Shown piece after piece: positions 16,606 to 27,948 of a DNA stretch of 64,000 nucleotides. The stretch covers positions 186,001-250,000 of the forward strand of contig CAJJCB010000026.1 of NCBI GenBank assembly GCA_905182565.1, in the 5' to 3' direction. The stretch is from Acidimicrobiaceae bacterium (GTDB lineage Bacteria > Actinomycetota > Acidimicrobiia > Acidimicrobiales > Poriferisodalaceae). The notes beneath the pieces were generated by a model. The model searched no databases. It saw nothing but the letters and a program-made list of their open reading frames with translations, and was not told the DNA's origin. Both the position numbers and the translations under genes were made by a program. Numbering within the stretch: the stretch's first letter is position 1; each line of letters begins with the position of its first letter.

Positions 16606-17220
16606 GTGTCGATTTTTCGCCGGGCATCTGAGCGGCGTGGAACAGCTGCGGACTACCTAATAGTCGGATTAGGTAACCCTGGCGATAAGTACGCTGGAAC
16701 TAGGCATAACCTAGGATCAGAAGTCTTAGAAAACATGGCGGCTCGAATGGATCTGTCGCTGGGACGCTCTCGTAACGAGCGTGCATTCGTAGCCTCAGGA
16801 GCATTAGAGAATAAAAAAATTGTATTAGCTTGCCCCGATACATTTATGAACCTGAGCGGTGAAAGTGTGAGGCTTTTAGTCAAACGCTACGGCATCGACC
16901 AGCCGGCTAAAATAATCGTTGCTCATGATGAGCTTGATCTTAATCCTGGTCGGATAAAGCTTAAATCTGGCGGTAGCACAGCTGGACACAATGGGTTGAA
17001 ATCTATAGTTCAGCATTTAGGTGAAGATGATTTCGTGAGAGTGCGAATGGGCGTTGGTAAACCTCCGAGCTCCGGGGCCGGCAAAGACTGGGTTCTGAAG
17101 AAGCCATCTAAATCTGATCGAGCAGCCTTTGATGATTCCGTTCAGTTAGCCAGCGATGCTTTGGAATCGATTATCAGAGATGGTTTGGAAGAAGCCATGA
17201 AAATGTTCAACAGGCGATGA
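16606..17220 (+). CDS. pth: Peptidyl-tRNA hydrolase
   Basis: Pth releases peptides from stalled peptidyl-tRNA. The 204-residue protein contains LIVGLGNPGDKYAGTRHNLG with the catalytic histidine in TRHN, then DTFMNLSGESV, AHDELDLNPGRIKLK, and GGSTAGHNGLKSI with its substrate-binding asparagine, and VRMGVGKP. It has an extra 16-residue N-terminus (MSIFRRASERRGTAAD) before the family start. The GTG start 16606 is 11 bases after rplY. The stop overlaps the mfd start (ATGATG). Confidence 0.96.
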   Translation: MSIFRRASERRGTAADYLIVGLGNPGDKYAGTRHNLGSEVLENMAARMDLSLGRSRNERAFVASGALENKKIVLACPDTFMNLSGESVRLLVKRYGIDQPAKIIVAHDELDLNPGRIKLKSGGSTAGHNGLKSIVQHLGEDDFVRVRMGVGKPPSSGAGKDWVLKKPSKSDRAAFDDSVQLASDALESIIRDGLEEAMKMFNRR

Positions 17221-20200
17221 TGGAATCCCAAGTTTCGAGTATTTTTTTAGAGAGCGGGCTCAGTAATGCAGTTTTGAAAAAAATTTCAGGCGAGTCTGCA
17301 TTCTTAGAAACTTTGGGCCGAGAAGCGGCGCATGTATCTGTCTCGGAAAATGCTCGAGCGTACTTCGTTGCTTCAATGGCAAAACTCAGTTCTCGAAACC
17401 CTATTCTGTTAGTTACCCCGACGGCGTTAGAAGCTGAACATTATGCGGCTGATCTGCAAATTTGGCTAGGGAAGAATCAGGTTGAAATTTTTCCAGCCTG
17501 GGAGACATTGCCATTCGAGCGTTTGAGCCCAGGTATCGAAACGATGGGCAGGCGTCTAGAAGTTTTGAGCCGACTGCGATCTGATAATAAACCAGATGTA
17601 GTGGTAGCTCCCCTAAGAGCTATTCTTCAACGGCTGGCTACCACGAGCGACGACTTTTCGACTTTAACTGTAACCCTTGGAGCAGAATTCGAAAGAGAAG
17701 CCTTTATTCAACGGCTAATTGATTATGGATATCATCGAGAATTCCAGGTTGAGCATCGAGGAGAAATGGCTGTGCGCGGAGGGATAGTTGATGTTTTCCC
17801 CTCGACAGCAGATGTTCCTATCCGAATAGACTTCTGGGGTGACGAAATTGAACGACTAGCAGAATTTGATGTCGGCGACCAAAGGTCAATAGCCGATCTA
17901 AATCAGGTGAAGATACTCCCAGCGCGCGAATTGCGGCCAGATGCAGCAATGCGAGAAAAGGCTGAAAACCTTAAGGCCATAGCACCATGGGGTACTGAAC
18001 ACTGGGAAAAAATAGTTAACGGGGAAATGTTCGATGGTCTCGAGTCCTGGCTCCCATGGCTCGTAGACACAAATCAGGTTCTTCCAGACTTGCTGGATAG
18101 GGCTGGGCACGTAATTCTGGTAGAGCCAAGCAGGTTGCGCAGTAAAGCTATTGATCTCAAGGACGAAGAACAAGACCTCGCTCGAAGTTTAGCTGGAACT
18201 TGGGGAGCGCTGACAGAAGACGGCGAACCAGTAGCTTTTCCGTCGTTGTACGTAAGCTACGAGCGGCTACTCGAAAGGTCTGAAGCAGCAGTACTAACAC
18301 TTGATAACAATCCAAAAGTAGACGGTGGCCACCAAATCGAAGTTCAGCAATGGGAAACTCTAGCCGGTGATTCGGTAAGGCTGCTAAACCAAATCAAAAC
18401 AGTTCTAGGCAGCGATGGAACCTTGGTGGTTGCAGCCGACAGTGAAAGCTCTGCTGAGAGGCTAAGACATACCTTGAGCGATGAAGGCATAGAACTTTCT
18501 CTCCATGTCAACTCTTTTTCCTATAAGGGTCAACGAGGAGGCCATATCGTTGTCGCTTCCTTAGAGTTTGGTTTTGTAGCACCAGAGTTTGGTGTAGCTG
18601 TGCTTACAGAACGTGAATTCACAGGTAGACGAAGAACACATCGCGTCCCGAAAACTCGACGAGGGGCGCAAACAGCCTTTGACGATTTGAGTCCTGGTGA
18701 TTTTGTGGTGCATTACCATCACGGTGTTTCTAAATACCAGGGAATAGTAAATCGAAAGTTGATGGGAGCAGAACGCGACTATCTAGTTCTAGATTTCAGG
18801 GGCAGCGACAAGCTCTACTTGCCTACCGACCAGATTGATTTGATCAGGCCCTACCTTGGCGGCGAAAGTCCTTCGCTGAGCCGGATGGGTGGGACTGAGT
18901 TTCAGAAGCAAAAAGCTCGAGTGAGGGCTGCTGTGAATGAAATAGCTCAAGAGCTAGTAGTGCTTTATCAAAAGCGAACAGCAGTCGAAGGGCATGCATT
19001 TCCTATAGATACTCCCTGGATGCGTGAAATTGCAGATTCTTTTCCTTTCCGCGAAACACCCGATCAAATGGCTGCTATCAACGACGTGCTGAAAGATATG
19101 GCATCGGCCTTCCCCATGGATCGTCTAGTCTGCGGAGATGTTGGTTTTGGCAAAACTGAAGTAGCAATTCGCGCTGCCTTCTGCGCTGTTAATGATGGAC
19201 TGCAAGCGGCTATTCTTGTGCCAACTACTCTCTTGGCACAGCAGCATCATCAAACGTTCGTGGAACGATATCGAGAGCATGGAGTGCGTGTCGAAGTCCT
19301 GAGTCGCTTTCTTACACCAGCTCAACAACGCGGGGTTGTACGCGATATCGAAGACGGAAGCGTCGATGTGGTTATCGGAACGCACAGATTACTTTCAGGC
19401 GATGTCCGATTTAAAAACCTGGGGATATTAGTCGTAGACGAAGAACAGCGATTTGGGGTCACTCATAAGGAATCAATCAAGCAGTTCAAAGCTAACGTAG
19501 ATGTTCTAACCTTGACTGCAACACCAATTCCTCGGACTTTGGAAATGAGCCTGACAGGTATCCGTGATTTGTCGCTCCTCCAAACGGCTCCGGCAGAGAG
19601 GCAGCCTATTTTAACGCATGTGGGCGAATATGATGAACGAGCTGTTGCCGAGGCGATGCGACGGGAGCTCCTTAGAGACGGACAAGTTTTCTTCGTTCAC
19701 AATCGAGTTTCGGACATCGAGCAAGTAGCCCACGATCTCAACCAGCTAGTGCCTGAAGCGCGCATAGCAGTAGCTCATGGACAGATGGACGAAGGTTCGC
19801 TGGAGCAGGTTGTTATCGATTTTTGGGAGCAACGTTATGATGTTTTGGTTTGTACTACCATTATCGAGTCTGGAATTGACATGCCGAGCGTTAACACGTT
19901 GGTAGTAGATAGAGCCGATCTGTTAGGGCTTGGGCAGCTACACCAGATTCGCGGAAGAGTTGGTAGGTCTGGTCAACGAGCGTATGCGTACTTATTTCAT
20001 CCCGTTAATAGATCATTAAGTGAACAAGCATATGAACGACTCAAAACAATAGGCGAATCAACTGCTTTAGGTTCAGGGTTTCGTATCGCTATGCGTGATC
20101 TTGAACTTCGTGGAGCTGGTAATCTCCTAAGCGGGGTTCAGTCCGGTCATATTGCTGCTGTCGGATATGATCTATATTGCGAGATGGTCACAGAAGCGGT

Positions 20201-20690
20201 CGCAGACCTTAAGGGCGAAACACCAGACGTACCTAATGAAATTTCGTTAGATTTACCACTGCAGGCTTTCTTGCCAGATGTCTATGTAGAGCGTCAAGAG
20301 CAACGATTAGAGGCCTACCGACGGTTAGCTTCGGTTACCGAGATGTCTCAAGTAATTGATATTGAGGCCGAATGGACTGATCGATATGGACCTGTTCCTG
20401 AAGCTGCAAAAGTCCTACTACACATTGGTTTACTCCGCACAGAATGTGTTCGGTTGTCTATCTCCGAGATATCAGTGTCGCATGGAACGAAAGTTAGATT
20501 ATTGGGCGTAATCTTAAAAGAAAGTGAGCAGCTAAGGCTTCGCCGGCTAGCCACTGTTTCTCCTTTGTTGTCGGGCCTGTATAAAGAGGACTCGAAGGAA
20601 ATCGTTCTTTCGTTCAGGGCCGTTGATGAATCGTTACCTGGACGCCTTTTCTCTTTTCTGCAGGAGCTAAGGCCTACTGTTGCTGAATAA
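17217..20690 (+). CDS. mfd: Transcription-repair coupling factor Mfd
   Basis: Mfd is the DNA translocase that removes RNA polymerase stalled at lesions and recruits UvrA. The 1157-residue protein is full length. The N-terminal UvrB-like module spans about 1-350. The RNA-polymerase-interacting CarD-like domain contains LSPGDFVVHYHHGVSKYQGI near residue 495. The helicase core has Walker A GDVGFGKTE near 640, the DEEQ box VVDEEQRFG near 740, TATPIPRTLEMS, and motif VI QIRGRVGRSGQRAYAYL. The C-terminal TRCF domain follows EISLDLPLQAFLPDVYV. The gene is in the conserved pth-mfd-mazG-eno order. Confidence 0.97.
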   Translation: MMESQVSSIFLESGLSNAVLKKISGESAFLETLGREAAHVSVSENARAYFVASMAKLSSRNPILLVTPTALEAEHYAADLQIWLGKNQVEIFPAWETLPFERLSPGIETMGRRLEVLSRLRSDNKPDVVVAPLRAILQRLATTSDDFSTLTVTLGAEFEREAFIQRLIDYGYHREFQVEHRGEMAVRGGIVDVFPSTADVPIRIDFWGDEIERLAEFDVGDQRSIADLNQVKILPARELRPDAAMREKAENLKAIAPWGTEHWEKIVNGEMFDGLESWLPWLVDTNQVLPDLLDRAGHVILVEPSRLRSKAIDLKDEEQDLARSLAGTWGALTEDGEPVAFPSLYVSYERLLERSEAAVLTLDNNPKVDGGHQIEVQQWETLAGDSVRLLNQIKTVLGSDGTLVVAADSESSAERLRHTLSDEGIELSLHVNSFSYKGQRGGHIVVASLEFGFVAPEFGVAVLTEREFTGRRRTHRVPKTRRGAQTAFDDLSPGDFVVHYHHGVSKYQGIVNRKLMGAERDYLVLDFRGSDKLYLPTDQIDLIRPYLGGESPSLSRMGGTEFQKQKARVRAAVNEIAQELVVLYQKRTAVEGHAFPIDTPWMREIADSFPFRETPDQMAAINDVLKDMASAFPMDRLVCGDVGFGKTEVAIRAAFCAVNDGLQAAILVPTTLLAQQHHQTFVERYREHGVRVEVLSRFLTPAQQRGVVRDIEDGSVDVVIGTHRLLSGDVRFKNLGILVVDEEQRFGVTHKESIKQFKANVDVLTLTATPIPRTLEMSLTGIRDLSLLQTAPAERQPILTHVGEYDERAVAEAMRRELLRDGQVFFVHNRVSDIEQVAHDLNQLVPEARIAVAHGQMDEGSLEQVVIDFWEQRYDVLVCTTIIESGIDMPSVNTLVVDRADLLGLGQLHQIRGRVGRSGQRAYAYLFHPVNRSLSEQAYERLKTIGESTALGSGFRIAMRDLELRGAGNLLSGVQSGHIAAVGYDLYCEMVTEAVADLKGETPDVPNEISLDLPLQAFLPDVYVERQEQRLEAYRRLASVTEMSQVIDIEAEWTDRYGPVPEAAKVLLHIGLLRTECVRLSISEISVSHGTKVRLLGVILKESEQLRLRRLATVSPLLSGLYKEDSKEIVLSFRAVDESLPGRLFSFLQELRPTVAE

Positions 20691-20709
20691 AGGCCGTAGC
20701 CTCAATACT

Positions 20710-21687
20710 GTGAAGAGTCTCCCTCCCTCCTTTAAAAAATATCTTCCTCTAGCCGCTTTGAGTTTTTGTGTCCTGGTGTTCAATGCTGGGTGTTCTAATC
20801 TTGATGGCGTCGAAAGTTCTGCGACCTTAATTGCAGATAGGGATGAGATTTTTAATCAAATTGACGTTGACTCAGATGGAGTCATAGACCGCGCGGACCT
20901 CGAACTCGCTGCAGCGTTTAGTGATCTTGAGCTTGTTGGTGCGCGATATCCAGGTGGGACGATAACCATCGGCGAAGTTTTAACGAGCCTCGATGAAATG
21001 CCATCTTCTAAATCTAGTCGAAGTGACATTCTTGACCCGTCCGTAGTAGTGGCAAGGTTGACGTCAATGCTGCGTCTGCGCCTTAGTGCTATTGCTTTGG
21101 GAGAATTGGGATTTGATCTTGATCTCGCACAAAGCGATGTCGAAATAAACGAAGCTGTTCAAAGTCACCTGGAAGGTGACTTTGAAGTGTACGCCCGAGA
21201 TAAGGCGTTCGCAGAAGACCCGAGATTGGTAAAATTTGCTACGCCACATTGCATAACGGTTTTGGGTGTTGCCTCAGAAATTGACTCGGAGCTAGCTATA
21301 GGAAGAATCCTTGGCGGTGAAGACCCGTCCCTGGTTGCTGATGAAGTAAATTTACCGACTATTTCTGCGCCCGGTGGTGACATGGGTTGCGCCAATCTTC
21401 TCGATTGGGCGGAAAATTTCGGAGAGATGGCGGCACCACTCAGTGAGCTTGGAGCCGGGGAGTTTTCCAAACCAAGTCTCACTTATTCTGAGTTCAGTTA
21501 TACCGGCGAACTTTGGATCTCTCTGTATGTGTCGGAAATTAAATCTGCGGAGATAGAGAAGGACCAATTAGGCCCATTTGGCAATGAGCTGCTTGCTAGT
21601 GAAGTTTTGAAACATGCCAGTTCTGTTGAAGTTGACTCGGCTATAGGGATTTGGTCTTCGTCCACAGTTTCGATAAGCCTAAATTAA
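20710..21687 (+). CDS. Lipoprotein with parvulin-like PPIase domain and an EF-hand loop
   Basis: This predicted lipoprotein starts at GTG 20710 (325 residues). A basic N-terminus, a hydrophobic stretch and the lipobox FNAGC place the lipidated cysteine at 28. Residues 52-63 (DVDSDGVIDRAD) match a canonical EF-hand calcium loop with acidic ligands at positions 1, 3, 5, 9 and 12. The C-terminal half resembles the SurA/PrsA parvulin prolyl isomerase fold: a GGDMGC turn, then AAPLSELGAGEFSKPSLTYS. It is probably an extracytoplasmic folding factor; the cysteine in GGDMGC is unusual for the family. A TAGCCT hexamer 7 bases before GTG suggests a leaderless transcript. An alternative TTG start at 20680 would overlap mfd. 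Confidence 0.65.
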   Translation: MKSLPPSFKKYLPLAALSFCVLVFNAGCSNLDGVESSATLIADRDEIFNQIDVDSDGVIDRADLELAAAFSDLELVGARYPGGTITIGEVLTSLDEMPSSKSSRSDILDPSVVVARLTSMLRLRLSAIALGELGFDLDLAQSDVEINEAVQSHLEGDFEVYARDKAFAEDPRLVKFATPHCITVLGVASEIDSELAIGRILGGEDPSLVADEVNLPTISAPGGDMGCANLLDWAENFGEMAAPLSELGAGEFSKPSLTYSEFSYTGELWISLYVSEIKSAEIEKDQLGPFGNELLASEVLKHASSVEVDSAIGIWSSSTVSISLN

Positions 21688-21699
21688 GTTTGTAATTAT

Positions 21700-22746
21700 A
21701 TGGCAACAGTAATAGTGGCTGGAATGGGCCCGGCCGATGTGGATTATGTGCCTAGCAACGTTCGAAGTCTTTCGCAAGAGCATTTAACCTACATACGAAC
21801 TCGGAGTCACCCTGCAGCGAAAATGTTCGCAGATGCAGAGTCATTTGACCAAATTTATGATGAAGCTGACACTTTAGAGCATGTGTATGTGGATATTGCC
21901 GAGCGTCTAGTGGCGGCCGCCATCCTTCATGGCTCTGTTCTTTACCTAGTCCCCGGATCACCACTTATCGCTGAACGAACTGTTGAGTTGCTCAGACTTG
22001 AAGACAGAATTTCAGTGCGAATCGAACCAGCAATATCCTTTCTTGACCTTGCCTGGGCGAGACTTGGTATAGATCCTGTTGAAGTCGGAGTTAGGCTCGT
22101 AGATGGTCACCGTTTTACTAGTGAAATCAAGAATGTCGTAGGGCCGGTCCTAGTGGCTCAATGCGATAGTCAGTTCGTACTTTCGGATATAAAATTATCG
22201 CTAGACACTGACGTTCCGCCAAGGGTAACGGTTCTTCAAAGGTTGGGTCTAAAAGACGAAGCTGTATTTGATGTCGAATGGGATGATTTAGATAGAAGTT
22301 TTGAACCCGACCATTTGACTAGTTTGTGGATCTCTGCGATGCCAGCAACTGCTGTCGGGGTATCGGTTCGTTCACTATATTCAATAGTGCAAAAGCTTCG
22401 AGCCGAGTGCCCATGGGATAGATCGCAAACGCACGGGAGCCTCGCAGAGTATGTACTCGAAGAAGCGAACGAGGTGGCCGAGGTACTTTTATCGATCGAT
22501 GCAGGTGAAGCGTCTACAGCGTCGCTTGTTGAGGAACTTGGTGATCTTCTATTCCAAGTCCTCCTGCACGCGTCGATTGGTGAAGAAGAAAGCACGTTCA
22601 CTCTTGTAGAAATAATTGAGGGACTTCGAAAAAAAATGGTGAGGCGTCACCCCCACGTTTTTGACCGAAATCCTGACGAGAGGATGCCTGATCTTGATGA
22701 ACTTCGAATTCAATGGGCTGCGATCAAAGCGCAAGAAAGAAAATAA
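21700..22746 (+). CDS. mazG: MazG-family NTP pyrophosphohydrolase fused to a tetrapyrrole-methylase-like domain
   Basis: The 348-residue protein has two parts. Residues 1 to about 205 resemble a tetrapyrrole (SAM-dependent) methylase fold: VIVAGMGPADVDYVP at the start and LVPGSPLIAERTVELL further on. Residues about 225-348 form the MazG domain with CPWDRSQTHGSL, the metal-binding EEANEVAEVL and EELGDLLFQVLLHA, and the MVRRHPHVF block. The MazG part hydrolyses nucleoside triphosphates, probably as house-cleaning. The architecture is that of B. subtilis YabN. It lies between mfd and eno, as in M. tuberculosis. Confidence 0.92.
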   Translation: MATVIVAGMGPADVDYVPSNVRSLSQEHLTYIRTRSHPAAKMFADAESFDQIYDEADTLEHVYVDIAERLVAAAILHGSVLYLVPGSPLIAERTVELLRLEDRISVRIEPAISFLDLAWARLGIDPVEVGVRLVDGHRFTSEIKNVVGPVLVAQCDSQFVLSDIKLSLDTDVPPRVTVLQRLGLKDEAVFDVEWDDLDRSFEPDHLTSLWISAMPATAVGVSVRSLYSIVQKLRAECPWDRSQTHGSLAEYVLEEANEVAEVLLSIDAGEASTASLVEELGDLLFQVLLHASIGEEESTFTLVEIIEGLRKKMVRRHPHVFDRNPDERMPDLDELRIQWAAIKAQERK

Positions 22747-22766
22747 ATGAAAGATCAAAAATTTGA

Positions 22767-24535
<1,769 letters not shown>

Positions 24536-24546
24536 AACGGCTAAAT

Positions 24547-25509
24547 ATGTCTAAGGAATCCCCGATATTCGTTGAGAATTTATGTCGCAAGTTTGGCGCA
24601 CTCTCAGCAGTCAACAATATCAATTTGGAGGTTACCGCCGGGCAAATTTTTGGATTCCTTGGTCCAAATGGTGCAGGCAAATCTACAACAGTACGGATGC
24701 TTACTACTTTGATGACGCCCACAAGTGGTAGAGCGCGTGTCGCTGGATATGACGTTGTGACTGAAGCTGATATGGTTCGCCGCTCTATCGGAGTGGCGCT
24801 TCAAGACGCTGCGATTGATCCGATTATGACAGGCAGAGAATTATTGAAGTTACAAGCGGTTCTGCATGGTGTTACCAGAAAACGTAGCAAGATAAAGAGT
24901 GAAGAGCTCTTAGAGCGTGTGGGTCTTAAGGGAGCTAGTGATAAGCGAGTTGGTCAGTACTCCGGCGGCATGAGACGCCGGCTGGACCTTGCTATGTCTT
25001 TGATCCACGAACCAACGGTTTTATTTTTGGATGAACCAACGACGGGGTTGGATCCTACGAGCAGGTCTGCGTTATGGGATGAGGTACGTCGTTTAAATAA
25101 GGAGCTTGGGACAACTGTTTTATTGACTACACAGTATCTGGAAGAAGCGGACCAGCTTGCAGACCGGATAGCTATTATCGATGGAGGCTCGATTGTTCGA
25201 GAAGGTAAGCCAGAAACCCTCAAAGAAGCGGTAGGTGATCCGACGATCAGGATCGAAGTGGGAGAAGAAAATGTAGAAGCGGCTGCGTTAGCGCTCATGG
25301 CGCTAGGGCCGCGTCGGCCCTCGTTGCAAGGACGAATAGCATTAGGTCTTAAAGGTGGCGGAGAAAATATGGCTGCAGTAGTTCGGGCGCTTGATGATGC
25401 AGGTATTCAAATCTCTCATATTGAGTTAGACCCACCGAGTCTTGAAGATGTTTTTGCCGAAGCGACTGGCCGCCGGCTTGAAGGCTCGCAAAAGGGTGGT
25501 AATGAGTAG
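24547..25509 (+). CDS. ABC transporter ATP-binding protein, daunorubicin-resistance (DrrA) type
   Basis: This 320-residue ATPase powers an ABC-2 exporter. It shows Walker A GPNGAGKST at 39-47, the Q-loop in GVALQDAAID, the signature YSGGMRRRLDLAMSL starting near 138 and Walker B VLFLDEPTTGLDP. The C-terminal extension after residue 220 carries a region with DPPSLEDVFAEATGR, as in DrrA proteins. Two permease genes follow with overlaps, so the transporter would be an ATPase dimer with a heterodimeric membrane part. The substrate is unknown; a drug or lipid is typical. Confidence 0.93.
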   Translation: MSKESPIFVENLCRKFGALSAVNNINLEVTAGQIFGFLGPNGAGKSTTVRMLTTLMTPTSGRARVAGYDVVTEADMVRRSIGVALQDAAIDPIMTGRELLKLQAVLHGVTRKRSKIKSEELLERVGLKGASDKRVGQYSGGMRRRLDLAMSLIHEPTVLFLDEPTTGLDPTSRSALWDEVRRLNKELGTTVLLTTQYLEEADQLADRIAIIDGGSIVREGKPETLKEAVGDPTIRIEVGEENVEAAALALMALGPRRPSLQGRIALGLKGGGENMAAVVRALDDAGIQISHIELDPPSLEDVFAEATGRRLEGSQKGGNE

Positions 25510-26269
25510 CGCTCAAATTAAAGCTGTTGCTGCTCGGTCGGTTAGAGGTGTGATTCGACAACCACAGGCTTGGGTGCCATCTCTAGCTTTCCCACTATTT
25601 TTCACTGCGTTAAGTAGCGCTGCATTTGAAAAGACTCGAGCGATACCTGGATTTCCTGAAGTGTCATCGTTCGTGGCGTTCCTATTAGCTGCAACGATCT
25701 TGCAAGGAGTTATGTTTGGTTCGACTTCTGCTGGGACCGATGTTGCTATCGACATCGAATCTGGATTTTTTGATCGTTTCTTGGCTTCTCCGATATCTCG
25801 TTTAGCGCTAGTTTTCGGGCGTCTTGCGGGAACGATTCTCCTAGCAGCGATTCAAGCACTTTTATTCATAATAATTTTAATGTGTTTCGGGGCGACGATG
25901 AAAGGAGGCATCCCAGGGTTGGCAGTGACGCTGTTAGTCGCTGGACTTTTAGGAGGGGCAGTTGGAGCATTCGCTGTAACAGTTGGCTTACGGACTGGGT
26001 CTGTTGAGGCTGTCAATGGATTTTTTCCGATTTTTTTTGCTCTTGTTTTCCTATCGTCGGCGTTCTTTCCTCCACAAATTAGTGGGGGATGGTTTGAAGT
26101 CGTAGCCGGTGTGAACCCGTTATCAACAATGGTCGATGGGATGCGCCACTTACATATAGTTGGTTGGGACTTTTCTAAAGCTGCTTCAGCGGTTGTAGTT
26201 TCAGCTGTTCTGTTTTTTGTCTTCGTAGGAACTTCATTGGTAGCACTGTCTCTGAGAATTAAAAGATGA
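25502..26269 (+). CDS. ABC-2 type permease (first)
   Basis: This 255-residue integral membrane protein has about six hydrophobic segments. The start chosen is ATG 25502, which overlaps the end of the ATPase gene by eight bases; an earlier in-frame start at 25442 is deeper inside that gene. The central block GFFDRFLASPISR, followed by LVFGRLAG, is the ABC-2 membrane signature, and NPLSTMVDGMRHL near the C-terminus is typical of DrrB-like permeases. It pairs with the next permease, which overlaps its stop codon. Confidence 0.9.
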   Translation: MSSAQIKAVAARSVRGVIRQPQAWVPSLAFPLFFTALSSAAFEKTRAIPGFPEVSSFVAFLLAATILQGVMFGSTSAGTDVAIDIESGFFDRFLASPISRLALVFGRLAGTILLAAIQALLFIIILMCFGATMKGGIPGLAVTLLVAGLLGGAVGAFAVTVGLRTGSVEAVNGFFPIFFALVFLSSAFFPPQISGGWFEVVAGVNPLSTMVDGMRHLHIVGWDFSKAASAVVVSAVLFFVFVGTSLVALSLRIKR

Positions 26270-27027
26270 TTACGTCAATAGTTGCTATTGCTGGCAGAGG
26301 AGTTATTCGAACAATTCGAATGCCCTCGGTTCTAGTTCAGTCAGTTTTTTTTCCGACTTTCTTTTTTGTTATATACATCGGCCTCTACGCTGGAGTTATC
26401 GCACTTGGTGGCTTCGGAACAGCCTCGATAAAGAATTGGTATGTGCCGTTCATGATGTTGCAGGGTGCTTCATTCGCTGGAATCGGAGTTGGCTTTTCAA
26501 CTTCGCTTGATATAAGCAACGGCTTTTTTGATCGTTTGATGATGTCTCCTGTTAGCCGTATCGCAATTCTTGTCGGAAGCATATTTGGAGGCCTTTTAAG
26601 GGCTCTTTTCGTATCAACTGTTGTGCTAGCTGTAGGACTAATTTTTGGTGCTCGTCCCACTGGTGGCCTTATGGGATTTTTTTGGTTGTACATCGCAGTT
26701 GTTGGAATGTGTGTGGCGTCTTCTTGCTGGGCGCTGGGATTGGTGTATAGATTTAAGGATCAACGGATTGCTCCGCTTTTCCCAATCGGCATTTTTGTGG
26801 TCCTATTTACTTCTACTGCGCAGGTGCCGTTAAACGTTTCAACTGGATGGTTGCAAAAAATTGCGCAAGTAAATCCAGTCACAGAAGTTTTAGGCCTTGC
26901 TCGACAGAGCTTCATGGATATTGGGGTTACAAGTGCCGAAACTATAGACGGGGTAATAGCTCTTTTGCTGATCGTCTTTTCGCTTGGAGTTTTTGCATGG
27001 ACCGGGCTTCGTCGGTATTTGGGGTAA
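26266..27027 (+). CDS. ABC-2 type permease (second)
   Basis: The second permease, of 253 residues, is similar in layout to the first: six hydrophobic segments and the block GFFDRLMMSPVSR. It ends with NPVTEVLGLARQ and a final membrane segment. It starts at ATG 26266 in an ATGA overlap with the first permease. The two are likely a tandem duplication that diverged into a heterodimeric exporter. The gene is convergent with a TetR-type regulator five bases downstream. Confidence 0.9.
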   Translation: MITSIVAIAGRGVIRTIRMPSVLVQSVFFPTFFFVIYIGLYAGVIALGGFGTASIKNWYVPFMMLQGASFAGIGVGFSTSLDISNGFFDRLMMSPVSRIAILVGSIFGGLLRALFVSTVVLAVGLIFGARPTGGLMGFFWLYIAVVGMCVASSCWALGLVYRFKDQRIAPLFPIGIFVVLFTSTAQVPLNVSTGWLQKIAQVNPVTEVLGLARQSFMDIGVTSAETIDGVIALLLIVFSLGVFAWTGLRRYLG

Positions 27028-27032
27028 TATTT

Positions 27033-27590
27033 TTAGTCAGTCATTACTGTAAACGCTCGTTCTACTATTTTAGACCTGTGTATCGCAAAATCGGCCCCAA
27101 CTTGCTGAAGCGATAACCTTATAATCCCAACCGAACCGGCAGCTCGCATGCGATCTTCAACAGAAGGGTTATCGCCAACTAGGTAAGTGAAAAACATTTT
27201 AGCTTGCTGTCGTAGTTTCTTGCCGACTGGGCTATGTTGAATTGCTGCGTCGTTATAGACAAGAATAAAAACCTCGATATCTAAAGCTAAAACATCGTAA
27301 TATTCTGAGAGAGTTTTTTTCAGCGTTTGGGGGCTTTTGTCGTAATTCTCGGTTCTTTCTGCAAGTTCTCTAGATGCTTCGTAAAGGTTTTGAGCCACAG
27401 CTTCGAGTACGTCATTCTTGCTGGCGAAGTGATAGTAAAGTGCTGCGGGCGTAATGCTTAGGCTCGAAGTCAACTGTCGAATAGAGGTTCCGTCATACCC
27501 ATGCGTGGCGAACAAGGAGCGAGCGTTTAATAGGATTTGTTCTTTGGTTCCATTTGCTTCGTGCGCGTGCTGTTCTACTCGAGTTACCAT
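27033..27590 (-). CDS. TetR-family transcriptional regulator
   Basis: This 185-residue regulator has an N-terminal helix-turn-helix (about residues 16-60: EQILLNARSLFATHGYDGTSIRQL, continuing SITPAALYYHFASKNDVLEAV), which is the TetR signature with YYHF. The C-terminal ligand domain is not diagnostic. It is convergent with the ABC exporter operon, and TetR proteins commonly repress exporters, so control of the exporter is a reasonable guess. The intergenic region upstream of it also borders the Mo-hydroxylase genes, which are an equally possible target. Confidence 0.9.
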   Translation of the reverse strand: MVTRVEQHAHEANGTKEQILLNARSLFATHGYDGTSIRQLTSSLSITPAALYYHFASKNDVLEAVAQNLYEASRELAERTENYDKSPQTLKKTLSEYYDVLALDIEVFILVYNDAAIQHSPVGKKLRQQAKMFFTYLVGDNPSVEDRMRAAGSVGIIRLSLQQVGADFAIHRSKIVERAFTVMTD

Positions 27591-27948
27591 TAGCTACCTG
27601 CCTTGAATTCCACAGTATGTGAATCTTGCAACGTTGTTTGAGAATTTAAAATGTTAGGTTCTAGCAGCTCTGAGCTGAGGCCTTCACATTGTAGTTTATG
27701 ATAAGGCCCCCCGTGGTCGAAACCACGTTCGCAAGGCTCAATAATGTTCGCTTCACGTAAGAACTTTTTAGCTGAGAATCTCTGCAATTAAGTGTTCGCA
27801 TAATGGTTTCAAAGTTCCCACCGATGGGTTTTGGTGCAAGGTAATCACGGATTGAACAAGATTTAACCTTCCCAGTGCTCTGCCGAGCATGGTTTTGGGA
27901 GGATATGCGAGTAGTTTTGTCCTTGCACGAGATGAAAAGGGGGACACT
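27591..27948. other. Intergenic region between tetR and the 2Fe-2S gene, with a GTGGT/ACCAC hairpin
   Basis: No convincing gene is seen in 358 bases. It contains a perfect hairpin, CGTGGT-CGAA-ACCACG, at 27712-27727, and a weak inverted repeat TTCCACAG...TGTGAA at 27613-27628 near the tetR start that could be an operator. An open frame runs into the 2Fe-2S gene from 27889, but its first 20 codons do not look like the family. Confidence 0.4.

Noticed and set aside
27889-27948. N-terminal extension of the CoxS-like protein
   Set aside because: The first 20 codons have no family match and GTG 27949 has a good ribosome-binding site.
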